From the NCBI RefSeq assembly GCF_001941945.1, contig NZ_CP015583.1, positions 1,229,001-1,293,000 on the forward strand: a stretch of DNA of 64,000 bases, given 5' to 3'. The notes beneath the pieces are model-generated. The model saw nothing but the letters and a program-made list of their open reading frames with translations, was not told the origin of the DNA and did not search any database. Shown piece by piece: positions 46,553-55,649 of the stretch. The position numbers and the translations under genes were made by a program. Position 1 is the stretch's first letter; each line of letters opens with the position of its first letter. The DNA comes from Roseomonas gilardii (GTDB taxonomy: Bacteria; Pseudomonadota; Alphaproteobacteria; Acetobacterales; Acetobacteraceae).

Positions 46553-46575
46553 GGGGCGGGACAGCCTCCCGCCCC
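46553..46575. terminator. Terminator hairpin between convergent oxidoreductase genes
   Basis: GGGGCGGGA (46553-46561) and TCCCGCCCC (46567-46575) form a perfect 9-bp stem with a 5-nt loop in the short gap between the convergent Gfo/Idh/MocA and FMN-oxidase genes. No long T-run is present. Confidence 0.55.
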
Positions 46576-46581
46576 GCCTTC

Positions 46582-47691
46582 TCAGCCCCGCCAGATCGCC
46601 TCCGGCCCGATCGAGGCAAGGTCGCGACAGCCGGTCAGCGCCATCGCGGCCTCCAGCTCCGTGCGCAGGATCTTCAGCAGGTGCGCCACGCCCACGGGCC
46701 CGCCCACGGCCAGGGCGTGCAGCACCGGCCGCCCGACCAGCACCGCCTTCGCGCCCAGCGCCAGCGCCTTCACGACATCCGTGCCGCGCCGGATGCCGCC
46801 ATCGAGCAGGATCGGCAGTTGCCCGCCGAGCCGCTCCGCCATCGGGGGCAGCAGGTCGATCGTGGCCGGCAGCGTGTCCAGCGCCCGCCCGCCATGGTTG
46901 CTCAGGATGATCCCGGCCATGCCTTCCCCGGCGGCGCGCAACGCGTCCTCCGGGTCGGTCACGCCCTTCAGCAGGATCGGCAGGCGCGTGGCGGCTCGCA
47001 GCCATTCCAGGTCCCGCCAGGTCGGCGCGGCATCGAGCATCCCCTGGAAGACCGCGCTTTCCGCCATGCCGGCCCGGTTCGGCGGGGCGGGGGGGAGCCC
47101 GCGTAAATGCACCGCCTCCATCCCCGGCGGCAGGGTAAAGCCAGCCCGGGCCTCGCGGTTGCGGATGCTGACCGGTGCATCCACCGTGAGCACCAGCGCG
47201 GTGCAGCCGGCGGCTTCCGCCCGCTGGATCAGGGCGCGGGTGAAGCCGCGGTCGTGCTGGAGATAGAGCTGGAACCAGAGCGGCGCGCGCCCGCCGCCCG
47301 CCGCGTATTGCGCGGCGATCTCCTCGACCGGGATGCTGGACTGGGTGCTGACCACCATGCCCGTGCCGACCGCCGCCGCGCCCAGCGCGGTCGCGGCCTC
47401 GCCGCCCGGATGCGCCAGCCGGTGGAAGGCCATCGGCGCCACCAGCATGGGGTGTTCCAGCGGGGCGCCGAGGAGATCCAGCCGCGTGTTGGCACCCGCC
47501 ATGTCCGCGAGCACCCTGCCACGCAGCCGTAGACGGTCGAAGCCCTCGCGGTTCCAGCGGAGGGTCAGCTCGTCCGCGCTGCCACCCGAGAGATAGGCCC
47601 AGGCGGTGGCATCCATGCGCTGCCGCGCCTCGGCCTCGTAATCGGCGGCACAGACGATGCCGGGCGGGATGGGAGGGGCGACGAAGCTCAA
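46582..47691 (-). CDS. FMN-dependent alpha-hydroxy-acid oxidizing protein
   Basis: The 369-aa TIM-barrel flavoenzyme belongs to the lactate dehydrogenase/glycolate oxidase family and oxidises a 2-hydroxyacid. Motifs include 'MLVAPMAFHRLAHPGGE', 'GTGMVVSTQSS', 'LWFQLYLQHDRG', 'LPILLKGV', the active-site 'LSNHGGRALD' and the FMN phosphate loop 'LLDGGIRRGTDVVKALALGA' (identifying blocks). The start is TTG at 47691 with AAAGGG upstream. Whether it is an oxidase or a quinone-linked dehydrogenase cannot be told; lactate, mandelate or another acid is possible. Confidence 0.93.
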   Translation of the reverse strand: MSFVAPPIPPGIVCAADYEAEARQRMDATAWAYLSGGSADELTLRWNREGFDRLRLRGRVLADMAGANTRLDLLGAPLEHPMLVAPMAFHRLAHPGGEAATALGAAAVGTGMVVSTQSSIPVEEIAAQYAAGGGRAPLWFQLYLQHDRGFTRALIQRAEAAGCTALVLTVDAPVSIRNREARAGFTLPPGMEAVHLRGLPPAPPNRAGMAESAVFQGMLDAAPTWRDLEWLRAATRLPILLKGVTDPEDALRAAGEGMAGIILSNHGGRALDTLPATIDLLPPMAERLGGQLPILLDGGIRRGTDVVKALALGAKAVLVGRPVLHALAVGGPVGVAHLLKILRTELEAAMALTGCRDLASIGPEAIWRG

Positions 47692-47780
47692 GCGGGGGCC
47701 CTTTCGCGGGTTGTCCGGGGCGCGTCCATCCTACCCACCCGGCCCGGCGGCGACAGCCCGGCGGGAAGCGGGCGGGCATG

Positions 47781-47815
47781 AAAAAGCCCGGCCTCCCACA
47801 AGGGGAAGCCGGGCT
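47781..47815 (-). terminator. Intrinsic terminator of the DEAD-box helicase gene
   Basis: On the minus strand AGCCCGGC and GCCGGGCT pair perfectly, with three or four further inner pairs, and TTTTT follows. It lies about 50 bp past the helicase stop and also separates it from the FMN-oxidase promoter. Confidence 0.8.
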
Positions 47816-47861
47816 CGATCAGGTCAGGCAGGCGGGCGCGGAACCCGCCCTCCGGAGTCGT

Positions 47862-49277
47862 TCAGCGCGTGCCGGAACGGTCCGTGTCGCGGAAATCGCT
47901 GTCCCGCCAGGAGCGGCTCTTGGCCTCGCCCTCGGGGCGCGCGTGATCGGCGCGACGGTCGCGGCTCTCGCCATGCGGGCGATGGCCGCCCGCCGGCTTA
48001 CGGTCGCCCGCGAACTGCGGGCGGCGGGCATCGCCGCGGCCGCTGCCGCCGGCACCATGCCCACCCGCCGGGCGGGGCGCGCCGCCGGGGCGGCCCTGGC
48101 CGCCACGGCCGCGGTTCTGCTGGCGCCCGGGGGCACGCGGCACCGGGCCGGTCGGGATGTCGCCCTCGGCCGGCACCGCCTGGCGCGTCAGCTTCTCGAC
48201 CGCGCGCAGCAGCGGCACGTCGTCCAGCGACACCAGGGCGATGGCCTCGCCCGAGGCGCCGGCGCGCGCGGTGCGGCCGATGCGGTGGACATAGGTCTCC
48301 GGCACTTCCGGCAGGTCGTACTGGATCACATGCGTCACGCCGGACACGTCGATGCCGCGCGCGGCGATGTCGGTCGCGACCAGGATCGGCGCCGTGCCGC
48401 GCTTGAAGGCGTCGAGCGCGCGCTCACGCTGGCCCTGGCTCTTGTTGCCATGGATCGCGTTGGCGGCGAGCCCGTCCTGCTCCAGCTGCTTCACGATGCG
48501 GTCGGCGCCGTGCTTGGTGCGGGAGAAGACCAGGGTGCGCCCGACCTCCGGCTTGCGGAGGATGTCGGCCAGCACCGTGCGCTTGCCGTCGCGGCTCACA
48601 TGGATGGCGCGCTGGTTCACCCGCTCCGCCGTGGTGGCGACGGGCGTGACCTCGACCTTCACCGGCTCGCGCAGCAGGTCCTTGGCGAGCGAGGCGATGG
48701 CCTCCGGCATGGTGGCGGAGAAGAACATCGTGTGGCGCTGCTTCGGCAGCATCCCCGAGATGCGGCGGATCGCGGGCCAGAAGCCCCGGTCCAGCATCTG
48801 GTCGGCCTCATCCAGGATGAAGGCCTCCAGCGAATCCAGCCGGCAGTTGCGCGTGCCGATATGGTCCAGCAGGCGGCCCGGCGTGGCGACGATGATGTCC
48901 ACGCCGCCCGACAGCGCGCGGCGCTGCGGGTTCTCCGGAACGCCGCCGAAGATCAGCGCGCTGCGCAGGCCCAGGTGGCGGCCATAGGCCTTGATGCTGT
49001 CATGGATCTGCGCCGCCAGCTCGCGCGTCGGCGACAGGATCAGCGCGCGGCAGCCGGTCGGCGGCGCGCGGCGCTTGTCCATGATCAGGCGGTGCAGCAG
49101 CGGCAGCGCGAAGGCCGCGGTCTTGCCGGTGCCGGTCTGGGCGATGCCCAGCACATCCCGCCCTTCCATGGCGGCCGGGATGGCCTGGGCCTGGATCGGG
49201 GTCGGGGTGGTGTAGCCCTCTTCGTCCAGCGCGCGCAGGATGGGCGACGCGAGGCCGAGGGTCAGGAAATCGGTCAT
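47862..49277 (-). CDS. DEAD-box RNA helicase (RhlE-like)
   Basis: This ATP-dependent RNA helicase probably acts in ribosome assembly or RNA turnover. The 471-aa protein has the Q motif 'GYTTPTPIQAQAIP', Walker A 'AQTGTGKT' (46-53), 'PTRELA', 'TPGRLLDH', 'LDEADQMLD', 'SATMP' and the C-terminal 'HRIGRTARAG'. From about residue 375 a low-complexity, Arg/Gly/Asp-rich tail follows ('GRGGQGRPGGAPRPAGG'), typical of RhlE-type proteins and likely to bind RNA or drive condensates. The start at 49277 (MTDFLTLGL) is where family similarity begins. Confidence 0.95.
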   Translation of the reverse strand: MTDFLTLGLASPILRALDEEGYTTPTPIQAQAIPAAMEGRDVLGIAQTGTGKTAAFALPLLHRLIMDKRRAPPTGCRALILSPTRELAAQIHDSIKAYGRHLGLRSALIFGGVPENPQRRALSGGVDIIVATPGRLLDHIGTRNCRLDSLEAFILDEADQMLDRGFWPAIRRISGMLPKQRHTMFFSATMPEAIASLAKDLLREPVKVEVTPVATTAERVNQRAIHVSRDGKRTVLADILRKPEVGRTLVFSRTKHGADRIVKQLEQDGLAANAIHGNKSQGQRERALDAFKRGTAPILVATDIAARGIDVSGVTHVIQYDLPEVPETYVHRIGRTARAGASGEAIALVSLDDVPLLRAVEKLTRQAVPAEGDIPTGPVPRAPGRQQNRGRGGQGRPGGAPRPAGGHGAGGSGRGDARRPQFAGDRKPAGGHRPHGESRDRRADHARPEGEAKSRSWRDSDFRDTDRSGTR

Positions 49278-49637
49278 CAGTGTTCGATCGGTCCGTGAAG
49301 CGCCCGGCCCATGGCTTCCCTGGGGCAAGAGCGTCTTCCAGTGGGCCGCGAACGACGCGGATGGCGGCCCGGGAGAAGGTTGCTCCGCCGCAGGGCCATG
49401 ATGGAAGCGGCCCGCTCGCGTCAGGGAGCATGACCGGCGCGGATCGCCGGTGGGCGGCATATGGACTGTTGCAGTGCAGGATGCAAGCGCGCCCGTGAAC
49501 GCACGGGTCGGCGCTGCGCCCGGCGCGGGGCGCAGCTCCACCTCGCCGCGCGATGCCGATGCCGCGAGCCGCCGGTCCGGAACCCCGCTGAATCCACCGC
49601 CCATGCGTTGTGCCGGTGTCGGAAAGGGAGGAACGCG
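49278..49637. other. Intergenic region between the DEAD-box helicase and the NTF2-like gene
   Basis: The 360 bp are the divergent promoter region of the helicase (minus) and the NTF2-like gene (plus). The sequence is GC-rich; open frames in it have no family-like sequence. The NTF2-like gene has a GGGAGGAA ribosome-binding stretch at its end. No other element is recognisable. Confidence 0.45.
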
Positions 49638-50000
49638 ATGGACGACGACCGGGTCTGGGATTTCGAAACGAGCCTCTGGACCGCCGATGCCGCGCATTAC
49701 CGCGCCTCGATCGACGACGAATGCCTGATGGTCCTGCCCCAGCCGCCCTATGTGATGAGCGGGCAGCAGGCCATCGAGGCGGTGTCGGGCACGCCGCGCT
49801 GGACCAGCGTGGCGCTCAAAGAGCGCCAGGTCATGCGCCCGCAGGAAGGGCTGATCGTGGTGGCCTACAGGGCCGAGGCGGAGCGCGAGGGTTCGGAGCC
49901 CTATGTGGCGCATTGCACCTCCACCTATCGCCGTCTGGGGCATGAGGAATGGCGCGTGGTGCAGCACCAGCAGACCCCGCCGCTCACTGCCGGCGGCTGA
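49638..50000 (+). CDS. NTF2-like / SnoaL-type small protein (DUF4440-like)
   Basis: The 120-aa protein fits the cone-shaped NTF2-like fold: an N-terminal helix region ('DFETSLWTADAAHYRASID'), 'MVLPQPPYVMSGQQAIEAVSG', beta strands 'LIVVAYRAEAER' and 'YVAHCTSTYRR', and an end 'EWRVVQHQQTPP'. Family members are small-molecule-binding or hydrolase-like domains; no substrate can be proposed. GGGAGGAA precedes the ATG. The gene is followed by a repeat element and the OsmC gene. Confidence 0.82.
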   Translation: MDDDRVWDFETSLWTADAAHYRASIDDECLMVLPQPPYVMSGQQAIEAVSGTPRWTSVALKERQVMRPQEGLIVVAYRAEAEREGSEPYVAHCTSTYRRLGHEEWRVVQHQQTPPLTAGG

Positions 50001-50032
50001 TTCGCCCCCTCGACACGCCTTCCGCCGCGTGG

Positions 50033-50089
50033 CTAGAGCAGATCGCGTCCGGATGGACCCATCCGGACGCGCGAAAATGCTGTCAAAAC
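50033..50089. repeat. Dispersed palindromic element (copy 1) with two hairpins
   Basis: The copy begins CTAGAGCAGATCGCG and runs into a perfect 13-bp inverted repeat (50044-50056 with 50059-50071) and then a smaller one, TGCTGT/ACAGCA (50079-50094 region). The first 14 bases recur at 57703. It lies between the NTF2-like stop and the OsmC start. Confidence 0.5.
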
Positions 50090-50157
50090 AGCAGATTGGG
50101 GCGGGCCGGGGCGAACGCAAGCCGCTCCGGGCACGGTGCGAGGTGAGGGGGACGGGG

Positions 50158-50628
50158 ATGCACGCACGAAGCCATCGCTACCGGGTCACGGTCGTCTGGA
50201 CGGGCGACCGCGGCAGGGGCACGGCGGATTACCGCGCCTATGGCCGCGACCACCGCATCGAGTCGCCCGGCAAGCCGCCGGTCGAAGGCTCCTCCGACCC
50301 GGCCTTCCGGGGCGATGCCACGCGCTGGAACCCGGAAGAACTGCTGCTCGCCTCGCTCTCGGCCTGCCACAAACTCCAGTACCTGCACCTCTGCGCCGAG
50401 GCGGGGGTGGTGGTGACCGCCTATCGTGACGAGGCGGAGGCGGAGATGGTGGAGGAAGGCGTGGGCGGACGCTTCGTCGGGGCGACCCTCCGCCCGCTGG
50501 TGACGATCTGCGCCGGCTGCGACTCGGAACTGGCCCGCGCCCTGCACCACGAGGCGCATGCGCGCTGCTTCATCGCCAGCTCGGTCAACTTCCCGGTGGC
50601 CTGCGAGCCGGCGATCCGGGAGGCGTAG
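50158..50628 (+). CDS. OsmC family protein
   Basis: OsmC-family proteins are thiol-dependent hydroperoxide reductases. The 156-aa protein has 'GTADYRAYGRDHRIESPGKP', 'WNPEELLLASLSACHKLQYL' with the first reactive Cys in 'SACHKL', and 'TICAGCDSELARALHHEAHARCF' carrying further cysteines (identifying parts). The second catalytic Cys is probably in 'ICAGCD'. The pattern places it in the general OsmC/YhfA group, not clearly in Ohr. The ATG at 50158 has a GGGGGACGGGG stretch upstream. Confidence 0.9.
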   Translation: MHARSHRYRVTVVWTGDRGRGTADYRAYGRDHRIESPGKPPVEGSSDPAFRGDATRWNPEELLLASLSACHKLQYLHLCAEAGVVVTAYRDEAEAEMVEEGVGGRFVGATLRPLVTICAGCDSELARALHHEAHARCFIASSVNFPVACEPAIREA

Positions 50629-50636
50629 TCCCCGCC

Positions 50637-50912
50637 TCAGGCCGTCGGCAGGCGGCGGAAGCCCGGTTCGTCCGGCGCCTCGGCGAAGGATTCCACCAGC
50701 TCGTCCACCCAGGCCAGAGGCGGGCCCCGGCGGCAGGCGGACAGCACGTCGCGCACGGCCGCCTCGTCGCCGGACAGGAGCGCCTCCACGGACCCGTCCT
50801 GCCGGTTGCGGACCCAGCCGGCGAGGCCGTGCGCCCGCGCCTCGCGCAGCAGCCAGTCGCGGAACCCCACGCCCTGCACGCGTCCCCGGATGCGGATCAG
50901 CCGCGCCGCCAT
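50637..50912 (-). CDS. Acylphosphatase
   Basis: Acylphosphatase hydrolyses acyl phosphates in the cytoplasm. The 91-aa protein has the conserved loop 'GRVQGVGFRDW' with catalytic Arg18, and 'AGWVRNRQDGSVEA' with Asn36. Length is standard. Its start overlaps the ATP12 stop by one base in TGATG order (both at 50912), so the two are co-translated. Confidence 0.94.
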   Translation of the reverse strand: MAARLIRIRGRVQGVGFRDWLLREARAHGLAGWVRNRQDGSVEALLSGDEAAVRDVLSACRRGPPLAWVDELVESFAEAPDEPGFRRLPTA

Positions 50913-51631
50913 CAGTGCGCCCTCGCCAGGAAGAGCAGCCGGGCCGAAAGCGCCACGTCGGCGGCCAGCCTTTCCCGCCGCGCCAGGGCCTCGGCATCCT
51001 CGCCCCAGAAGGCTTCCTGGTAGGTCTCGTCCACGATGGAGAGACGGTGCGCCGCGACCGGGTCCAGTGCCCCGGCGGAAAGCGCCAGGCCGAGCACGAG
51101 GCTGCCCAGCGCCGGAACGGCGAGGCCCAGGGCGGAAAGCTCCAGCGGCGAATGCGCCGCCACCGCGTCCCGCAGCCGTTCCAGCGCTTCCGGGTCCTGC
51201 ATGCGGTAGCCAATGCCGCTGGTCGGGTGCAGGCGGGCGCCGTGGCAAGTCGCGCACCAGTCGAGGACAGGGTCCCATTCCGCCGATTCCAGCGCGGCGA
51301 GGCGGCGATCCTCGGCGCGGTAGCAGAGCAGGTCGGTCTCGGCATAGCGGGCAATGGCCTCCACCGTCGGGCCGGGGTCCGGCGCGATCCGGTCCAGCCC
51401 GGTGGCGGTGAGGCGGGTGAGCGGCACCTCGTCCAGGCTCATCTCGCCGCCCTTTCCGCCGCCCGCCTGCTGCCATTCTCCGGCCACGGCCTCGGCTAGC
51501 GGGCGGCTGGGCAGGACGAAGCCGGCGGCGCGGCCATCCACGCCGGGCAGGCGCAGGGGCTTTCCGTCGAGCGTGATGGCGAAGCCGCCAGGCACCTCGG
51601 CATAGTCGGCCCGGTCCCAGAATCGCTTCAT
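50912..51631 (-). CDS. ATP12 family F1-ATPase assembly chaperone
   Basis: ATP12 binds the F1 alpha subunit during ATP synthase assembly; the family is shared by mitochondria and alphaproteobacteria. The 239-aa protein has 'MKRFWDRADYAEV', 'GFAITLDGKPLRLPG', 'AVAGEWQQAGG', 'MSLDEVPLTRLTATGLDRI' and 'LLCYRAEDRRLAALESAEWDPVLDW' (identifying parts). Length and order of blocks are normal. It is followed without a gap by acylphosphatase, and lies after the AsmA gene on the same strand but 233 bp away. Confidence 0.93.
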   Translation of the reverse strand: MKRFWDRADYAEVPGGFAITLDGKPLRLPGVDGRAAGFVLPSRPLAEAVAGEWQQAGGGKGGEMSLDEVPLTRLTATGLDRIAPDPGPTVEAIARYAETDLLCYRAEDRRLAALESAEWDPVLDWCATCHGARLHPTSGIGYRMQDPEALERLRDAVAAHSPLELSALGLAVPALGSLVLGLALSAGALDPVAAHRLSIVDETYQEAFWGEDAEALARRERLAADVALSARLLFLARAH

Positions 51632-51864
51632 CGCGGGTCCTCCGGAGCGGCTTCGTCCCATCCGGGCGGGGGCGAAGCACTCTCTCCCCTCTGCGGTTGG
51701 CGGCGGCGCCCCTCCCGGTGGGGCGCTCCGCGACACTTCGCTCCCATCCTTCGCCGGGCCTGCGGCCAGAAGCTTTTCCGAACGGGAACGGCAGGTTCCG
51801 CCCCGGTCTAGACCAGATCGGCGCCGGGGCAAATGCACCCGCGGCGTCGTCCGGCCCGGCCGCC

Positions 51865-54537
51865 TCAGCGCCGCAGCAGACCGCGCAGCAGGTCGCCGAC
51901 GCCGCCCTGCCGGTTCTCCGGCGCGGCCGGGGCCGGCACCGGCCCCTCGCGCCCGCCCCGGGCGATCCGGAGCTGCGCGGCGCAGCCCGCCTCGCTGTCG
52001 CCTTCGCCGAGGATCTGTCCCAGGGCCTGTCCGACCGCGCCGCCGGGATCGCTCCGGCGATTCGAGAGCTCGTTCAGGATCGCGGCACCGGCACTGGCCG
52101 CGCCCTGCGGGTCGGCGCGCAGGCGTGGCTGCGCCAGGGCGCCGTCCACCACCACCGGGATGGCCAGGCCGATGCCGCCGAGGCGGGCACGGGGCAGCAG
52201 CCGCAGGTCCAGCCTTTCCTGCCGCAGATCCACCGAGCCGGAGCCGAGCACGCTGGCGATATCGGTTTCCAGCAGCATCGCCTGGGCAGCGGCCACGCCG
52301 TCCCGCGCCTGGAGGCGCAGGGCGAGACAGCGCACCGCCTCGCTGCCGTTGCGCGGGGCGTTGGGCAGCAGCAGGCGGCGCAGGTCGCCCGCCACCGCGT
52401 CCAGCAGGCTGATATCCACCCGTCCATCGGCCAGGGCGAGACCGAGCGAGCCGTTCAGCCCGGCCGCCATCTCGCGCAGCGTCGTGCCCCTGGCGGACAG
52501 TGCGGTTTCCGCGTCGAGCATGCCGCTGACGCCGCCGGGCAGGCCCAGGGCCGGAATCAGCGCCGCGAGGTCGAGCGAGGGCGCCCGGGCCGACACATCC
52601 AGGCTGGGTGGGCTGGTCGCGCCCTCCGCCGCCACGCGCAGGGCGATCCGGCCACCGGGGCCGTCGATGGCCAGCGGATCGGCCAGCAGCCGCCCGCCAT
52701 GCAGGGCCACCACGGCCTCGCCGTCCCGCCAGTCCAGCCGGGCGGCACGCAACAGCCCGATCCGGAGGCGGAGATCGGCCTCCAGGGCGGCGAGGCGGTC
52801 CAGCGGCACCGGCAGGTCGGGGATGACCTTGCGGCCCCCGGCGGGCAGGACGGGCGGCGCGGGCGCGGCGGGGGCCGCGGGCGGGGTGCCGCCGGCGTCC
52901 TGGCTTGCCCCTTGGCCTGATCCTTGCGCATCCGCCTTCGCGGCCGGGGCGGGCGGCAGGGCTGGCGGGATGGCGTCCAGATCGAGCCGCGCGATGTCGA
53001 TCCGCCCGTCCAGCGCCGGCACGCTGCCGGGCCGCAACCGCAGATCGCCCGTTGCCTCGGCCTGTTCCGAGCGCAGGGCGAGGTTCCGCAGCCCGATCCA
53101 TCCTTCCGCCTCGCCCGCCAGATGCGTGCTGGCCTCCAGGCCTCGCAGGCCGGGCAGGGGGAGGCGCGCCCGCTGCCCGAGGGCGCGCAGGTCCTGCGTC
53201 CTCAGGGAAAGGTCCAGAGCCGCACCTTCGAGCCCGGGCCCCGCCAGCGTGCCGCCGAGGGAAAGGGCGAGATCCTCGCCGGTCACCGAGACCTGCATCG
53301 GCCAGGGGCCCCGGCCCGACTGCGCCGCCCGGGGCGGCGGCAGGTCGGCCTTCCAGCTCAGCGGCAGGTCGCCGATCTGGGCCTCGCCGGTGGCGGACAA
53401 CGGGGCGTCGAGATCCGGCGCGGTGACCGTGATGGGGCCGAGCGAGATGTCCGGCCCGCTCTCGCGGCGGGGCAGGTCCACCTTCCCGGCGGCGAGGCGG
53501 ATCGCCCTCGGCCCTTCGGGAGCGAGGTCCATGTCGAGGGCAAGGTCCTCGGCCGGCGGCAGCGCCAGTGCCGGCACCAGTATCGCCAGGCGCGCGCTGT
53601 TGTCGGCGGAGACCCTCAGCCGGCCGGACCAGGTGTTTCCGGAAAAGGTGCCTGAAAGCTGCGCCTGTATCCCTTCGCCGGACAGGGAGGCATCGATGGG
53701 CCAGTCCTGGGCCGGGCGCTCCGTCGCCGGGGACGCGGATGCCTGCCCCGACCGGATTCCCGGTTGCGCGGAAAGCAGGCCGGAGAGGGTGCCGCCGCGG
53801 GCATCCAGCGACAGGGGGAGGCCCCGGAAGCCGACATCGCCCGCCATGCGGAGGGTGCCGTCCCCCTCGGTGTGCAGGGTCAGCCTGGGCAGGGCCAGCC
53901 GCTCCGTGCGGCCGGACCGCATGTCATGCCAAACCGCGCTGCCGTCGCGCAGCTCCACCTGACGCAGCTCCACCGCATAGCCCTGGGCTGGGCGGCTGCC
54001 CCGGGGCGCGCCGCCCTGTGCCGGGGCGGCGTGGGAATCGGGGGTCTGCGCCGGGGCGGCGGCCGGGTGGAAGCGCCAGTTGGGCTGCCCTGCGGCATCC
54101 GTCTCCAGCAGCAGTTCCGGCGCCACCACCGTCAGGTGCCGGATCTCCAGCCGCTGCGACAGAAGCGGCAGCAGCGCCACCTCCGCCTCCACGCGGCGGG
54201 CGGTGAACATCTCCGGTTGCGTGCCGCCCGGGGCATTGGCGAAGCGCGGGCCTTCCAGCACCACGGTCGGCACCAGCGCCAGCTTCAGCCCCACCGGCCC
54301 GGACAGGGTGAACCTGCGGCCCGTGGCGGCGGTGACCGCGCCTTCCACCCGCTGGCGCAGGTTCTCGCCATCCAGCAGCACCGAAAGGGTGGCATAGCTC
54401 AGCAGGGGCAGCACCAGGACCACCCCTCCGGCGATCCACCACCCCCGGCGGCGGCGGCGCCGCGGCGCGGCCGGTTCGGGGCCCGAGGGATCGCGCGGGG
54501 GCAGCCCGCCATCCATCGGCGCCTCGGGCGGGGCCAT
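51865..54537 (-). CDS. AsmA family protein
   Basis: AsmA-family proteins are bridge-like envelope proteins thought to carry phospholipids between membranes or to influence outer-membrane assembly. The 890-aa protein has a basic N-terminus, one membrane anchor (about residues 32-55), an AsmA N-terminal domain ('RRFTLSGPVGLKLALVPTVVLEG'), a long beta-rich middle and a C-terminal AsmA_2 domain ('SGMLDAETALSARGTTLREMAAGLNG'), quoted in part. A Pro/Ala-rich linker separates the halves (about 530-575). The start overlaps the stop of the RluC-type gene (TAATG), so both are in one operon. Confidence 0.92.
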   Translation of the reverse strand: MAPPEAPMDGGLPPRDPSGPEPAAPRRRRRRGWWIAGGVVLVLPLLSYATLSVLLDGENLRQRVEGAVTAATGRRFTLSGPVGLKLALVPTVVLEGPRFANAPGGTQPEMFTARRVEAEVALLPLLSQRLEIRHLTVVAPELLLETDAAGQPNWRFHPAAAPAQTPDSHAAPAQGGAPRGSRPAQGYAVELRQVELRDGSAVWHDMRSGRTERLALPRLTLHTEGDGTLRMAGDVGFRGLPLSLDARGGTLSGLLSAQPGIRSGQASASPATERPAQDWPIDASLSGEGIQAQLSGTFSGNTWSGRLRVSADNSARLAILVPALALPPAEDLALDMDLAPEGPRAIRLAAGKVDLPRRESGPDISLGPITVTAPDLDAPLSATGEAQIGDLPLSWKADLPPPRAAQSGRGPWPMQVSVTGEDLALSLGGTLAGPGLEGAALDLSLRTQDLRALGQRARLPLPGLRGLEASTHLAGEAEGWIGLRNLALRSEQAEATGDLRLRPGSVPALDGRIDIARLDLDAIPPALPPAPAAKADAQGSGQGASQDAGGTPPAAPAAPAPPVLPAGGRKVIPDLPVPLDRLAALEADLRLRIGLLRAARLDWRDGEAVVALHGGRLLADPLAIDGPGGRIALRVAAEGATSPPSLDVSARAPSLDLAALIPALGLPGGVSGMLDAETALSARGTTLREMAAGLNGSLGLALADGRVDISLLDAVAGDLRRLLLPNAPRNGSEAVRCLALRLQARDGVAAAQAMLLETDIASVLGSGSVDLRQERLDLRLLPRARLGGIGLAIPVVVDGALAQPRLRADPQGAASAGAAILNELSNRRSDPGGAVGQALGQILGEGDSEAGCAAQLRIARGGREGPVPAPAAPENRQGGVGDLLRGLLRR

Positions 54538-55508
54538 TATCCTCGTATCCAGCGGGGACGGGGGGTCTTCGGGCGGTCGAAGCCGAGGAAGACGAAGGTC
54601 TCGTTCATGTGCGGCGGCAGCGGCGCCGTGACCTCCAGCCGTCCGCCCTCGGGATGCGGCACGGCGATGGCGCGGGCATGCAGGTGCAACTGGCCGGACA
54701 GGTCCTCCAGATGCGCCGCCGATCCGCCATACTTGCCGTCGCCCACGATCGGGCATTTCAGCGCCGAGGCGGCATGCACGCGGAGCTGGTGCGTGCGGCC
54801 GGTAAGCGGGTTCATCTCCAGCCAGGCCGCATGGCCGCGCGCCGCGTCCACGGTGCGGAAGTCCGTGATCGCGCGGGTGCCGTCCCCGTCCTCGGCCGGG
54901 GCGGTGCGCTCGCCCCGGGCACCGGCCAGCTTGGCGAGCGGCATGTTGATCCGCCCTTCGCGCGGCGTGGGCACCCCGGCGACCACGGCCCAGTAGGTCT
55001 TCTCCGCGTCGCGCCCCCGGAAGGCGGCGGCCAGCTTCGCGGCGGCGGCGGCGGTGCGGGCCAGCAGCAGCACGCCGGAGGTGTCGCGGTCCAGCCGGTG
55101 GACGAGGCGCGGCCGCTCCTCCGCGCCGAAGCGCAACGCGTCCAGCATGGCATCGAGGTTGCGGGTGATGCCCGGCCCGCCCTGGACCGCCAGCCCGTGC
55201 GGCTTGTCGAGGGCGATCACGCTGTCGTCGCGGTAGATCACCATGCGCTCCAGCATCGCCGCGTCGCGTTCCGAGACCTCGCGGACCGGCTTCGGCGCCG
55301 GGGCGCTGGGCATGGGCGGGATGCGGATCTCCTGCCCGGGCGCGAGGCGCGTGCCGGTCTCGGCCCGCTTGCCGTCGACGCGGATCTGCCCGGTGCGCAG
55401 CATCTTCTGCAGGGCGCCCTGGGTCAGGGCGGGATAATGCCGGCGGAACCAGCGGTCGAGGCGCAGGTCGGCCTCGTCCGGTGCGACGGAGCGGGTGGAA
55501 ACGGTCAT
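54537..55508 (-). CDS. RluA/RluC family pseudouridine synthase
   Basis: The enzyme isomerises uridines in 23S rRNA (RluC-type). The 323-aa protein has an N-terminal S4 RNA-binding domain (about 14-60: 'LRLDRWFRRHYPALTQGALQ') and the catalytic motif 'HRLDRDTSGVLLLA' with Asp140. 'LTGRTHQLRVHAASALKCPIVGD' in the C-terminal half is diagnostic (identifying parts). Length matches RluC or RluD more than RluA. Downstream AsmA begins at its stop codon. Confidence 0.94.
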   Translation of the reverse strand: MTVSTRSVAPDEADLRLDRWFRRHYPALTQGALQKMLRTGQIRVDGKRAETGTRLAPGQEIRIPPMPSAPAPKPVREVSERDAAMLERMVIYRDDSVIALDKPHGLAVQGGPGITRNLDAMLDALRFGAEERPRLVHRLDRDTSGVLLLARTAAAAAKLAAAFRGRDAEKTYWAVVAGVPTPREGRINMPLAKLAGARGERTAPAEDGDGTRAITDFRTVDAARGHAAWLEMNPLTGRTHQLRVHAASALKCPIVGDGKYGGSAAHLEDLSGQLHLHARAIAVPHPEGGRLEVTAPLPPHMNETFVFLGFDRPKTPRPRWIRG

Positions 55509-55649
55509 GACCGGGCGGGTTTAGCATCGCCCGGGGCCGGGCACATCCCGCCGTGACGCGGAGGGATGCCGGGAAGCGGGCCTGCCTCGCCACAAGGGCC
55601 GAACCGGGGCAGGTTCGGCCCCCAGCACGCCACCGGAGCAAGGCCCAGC

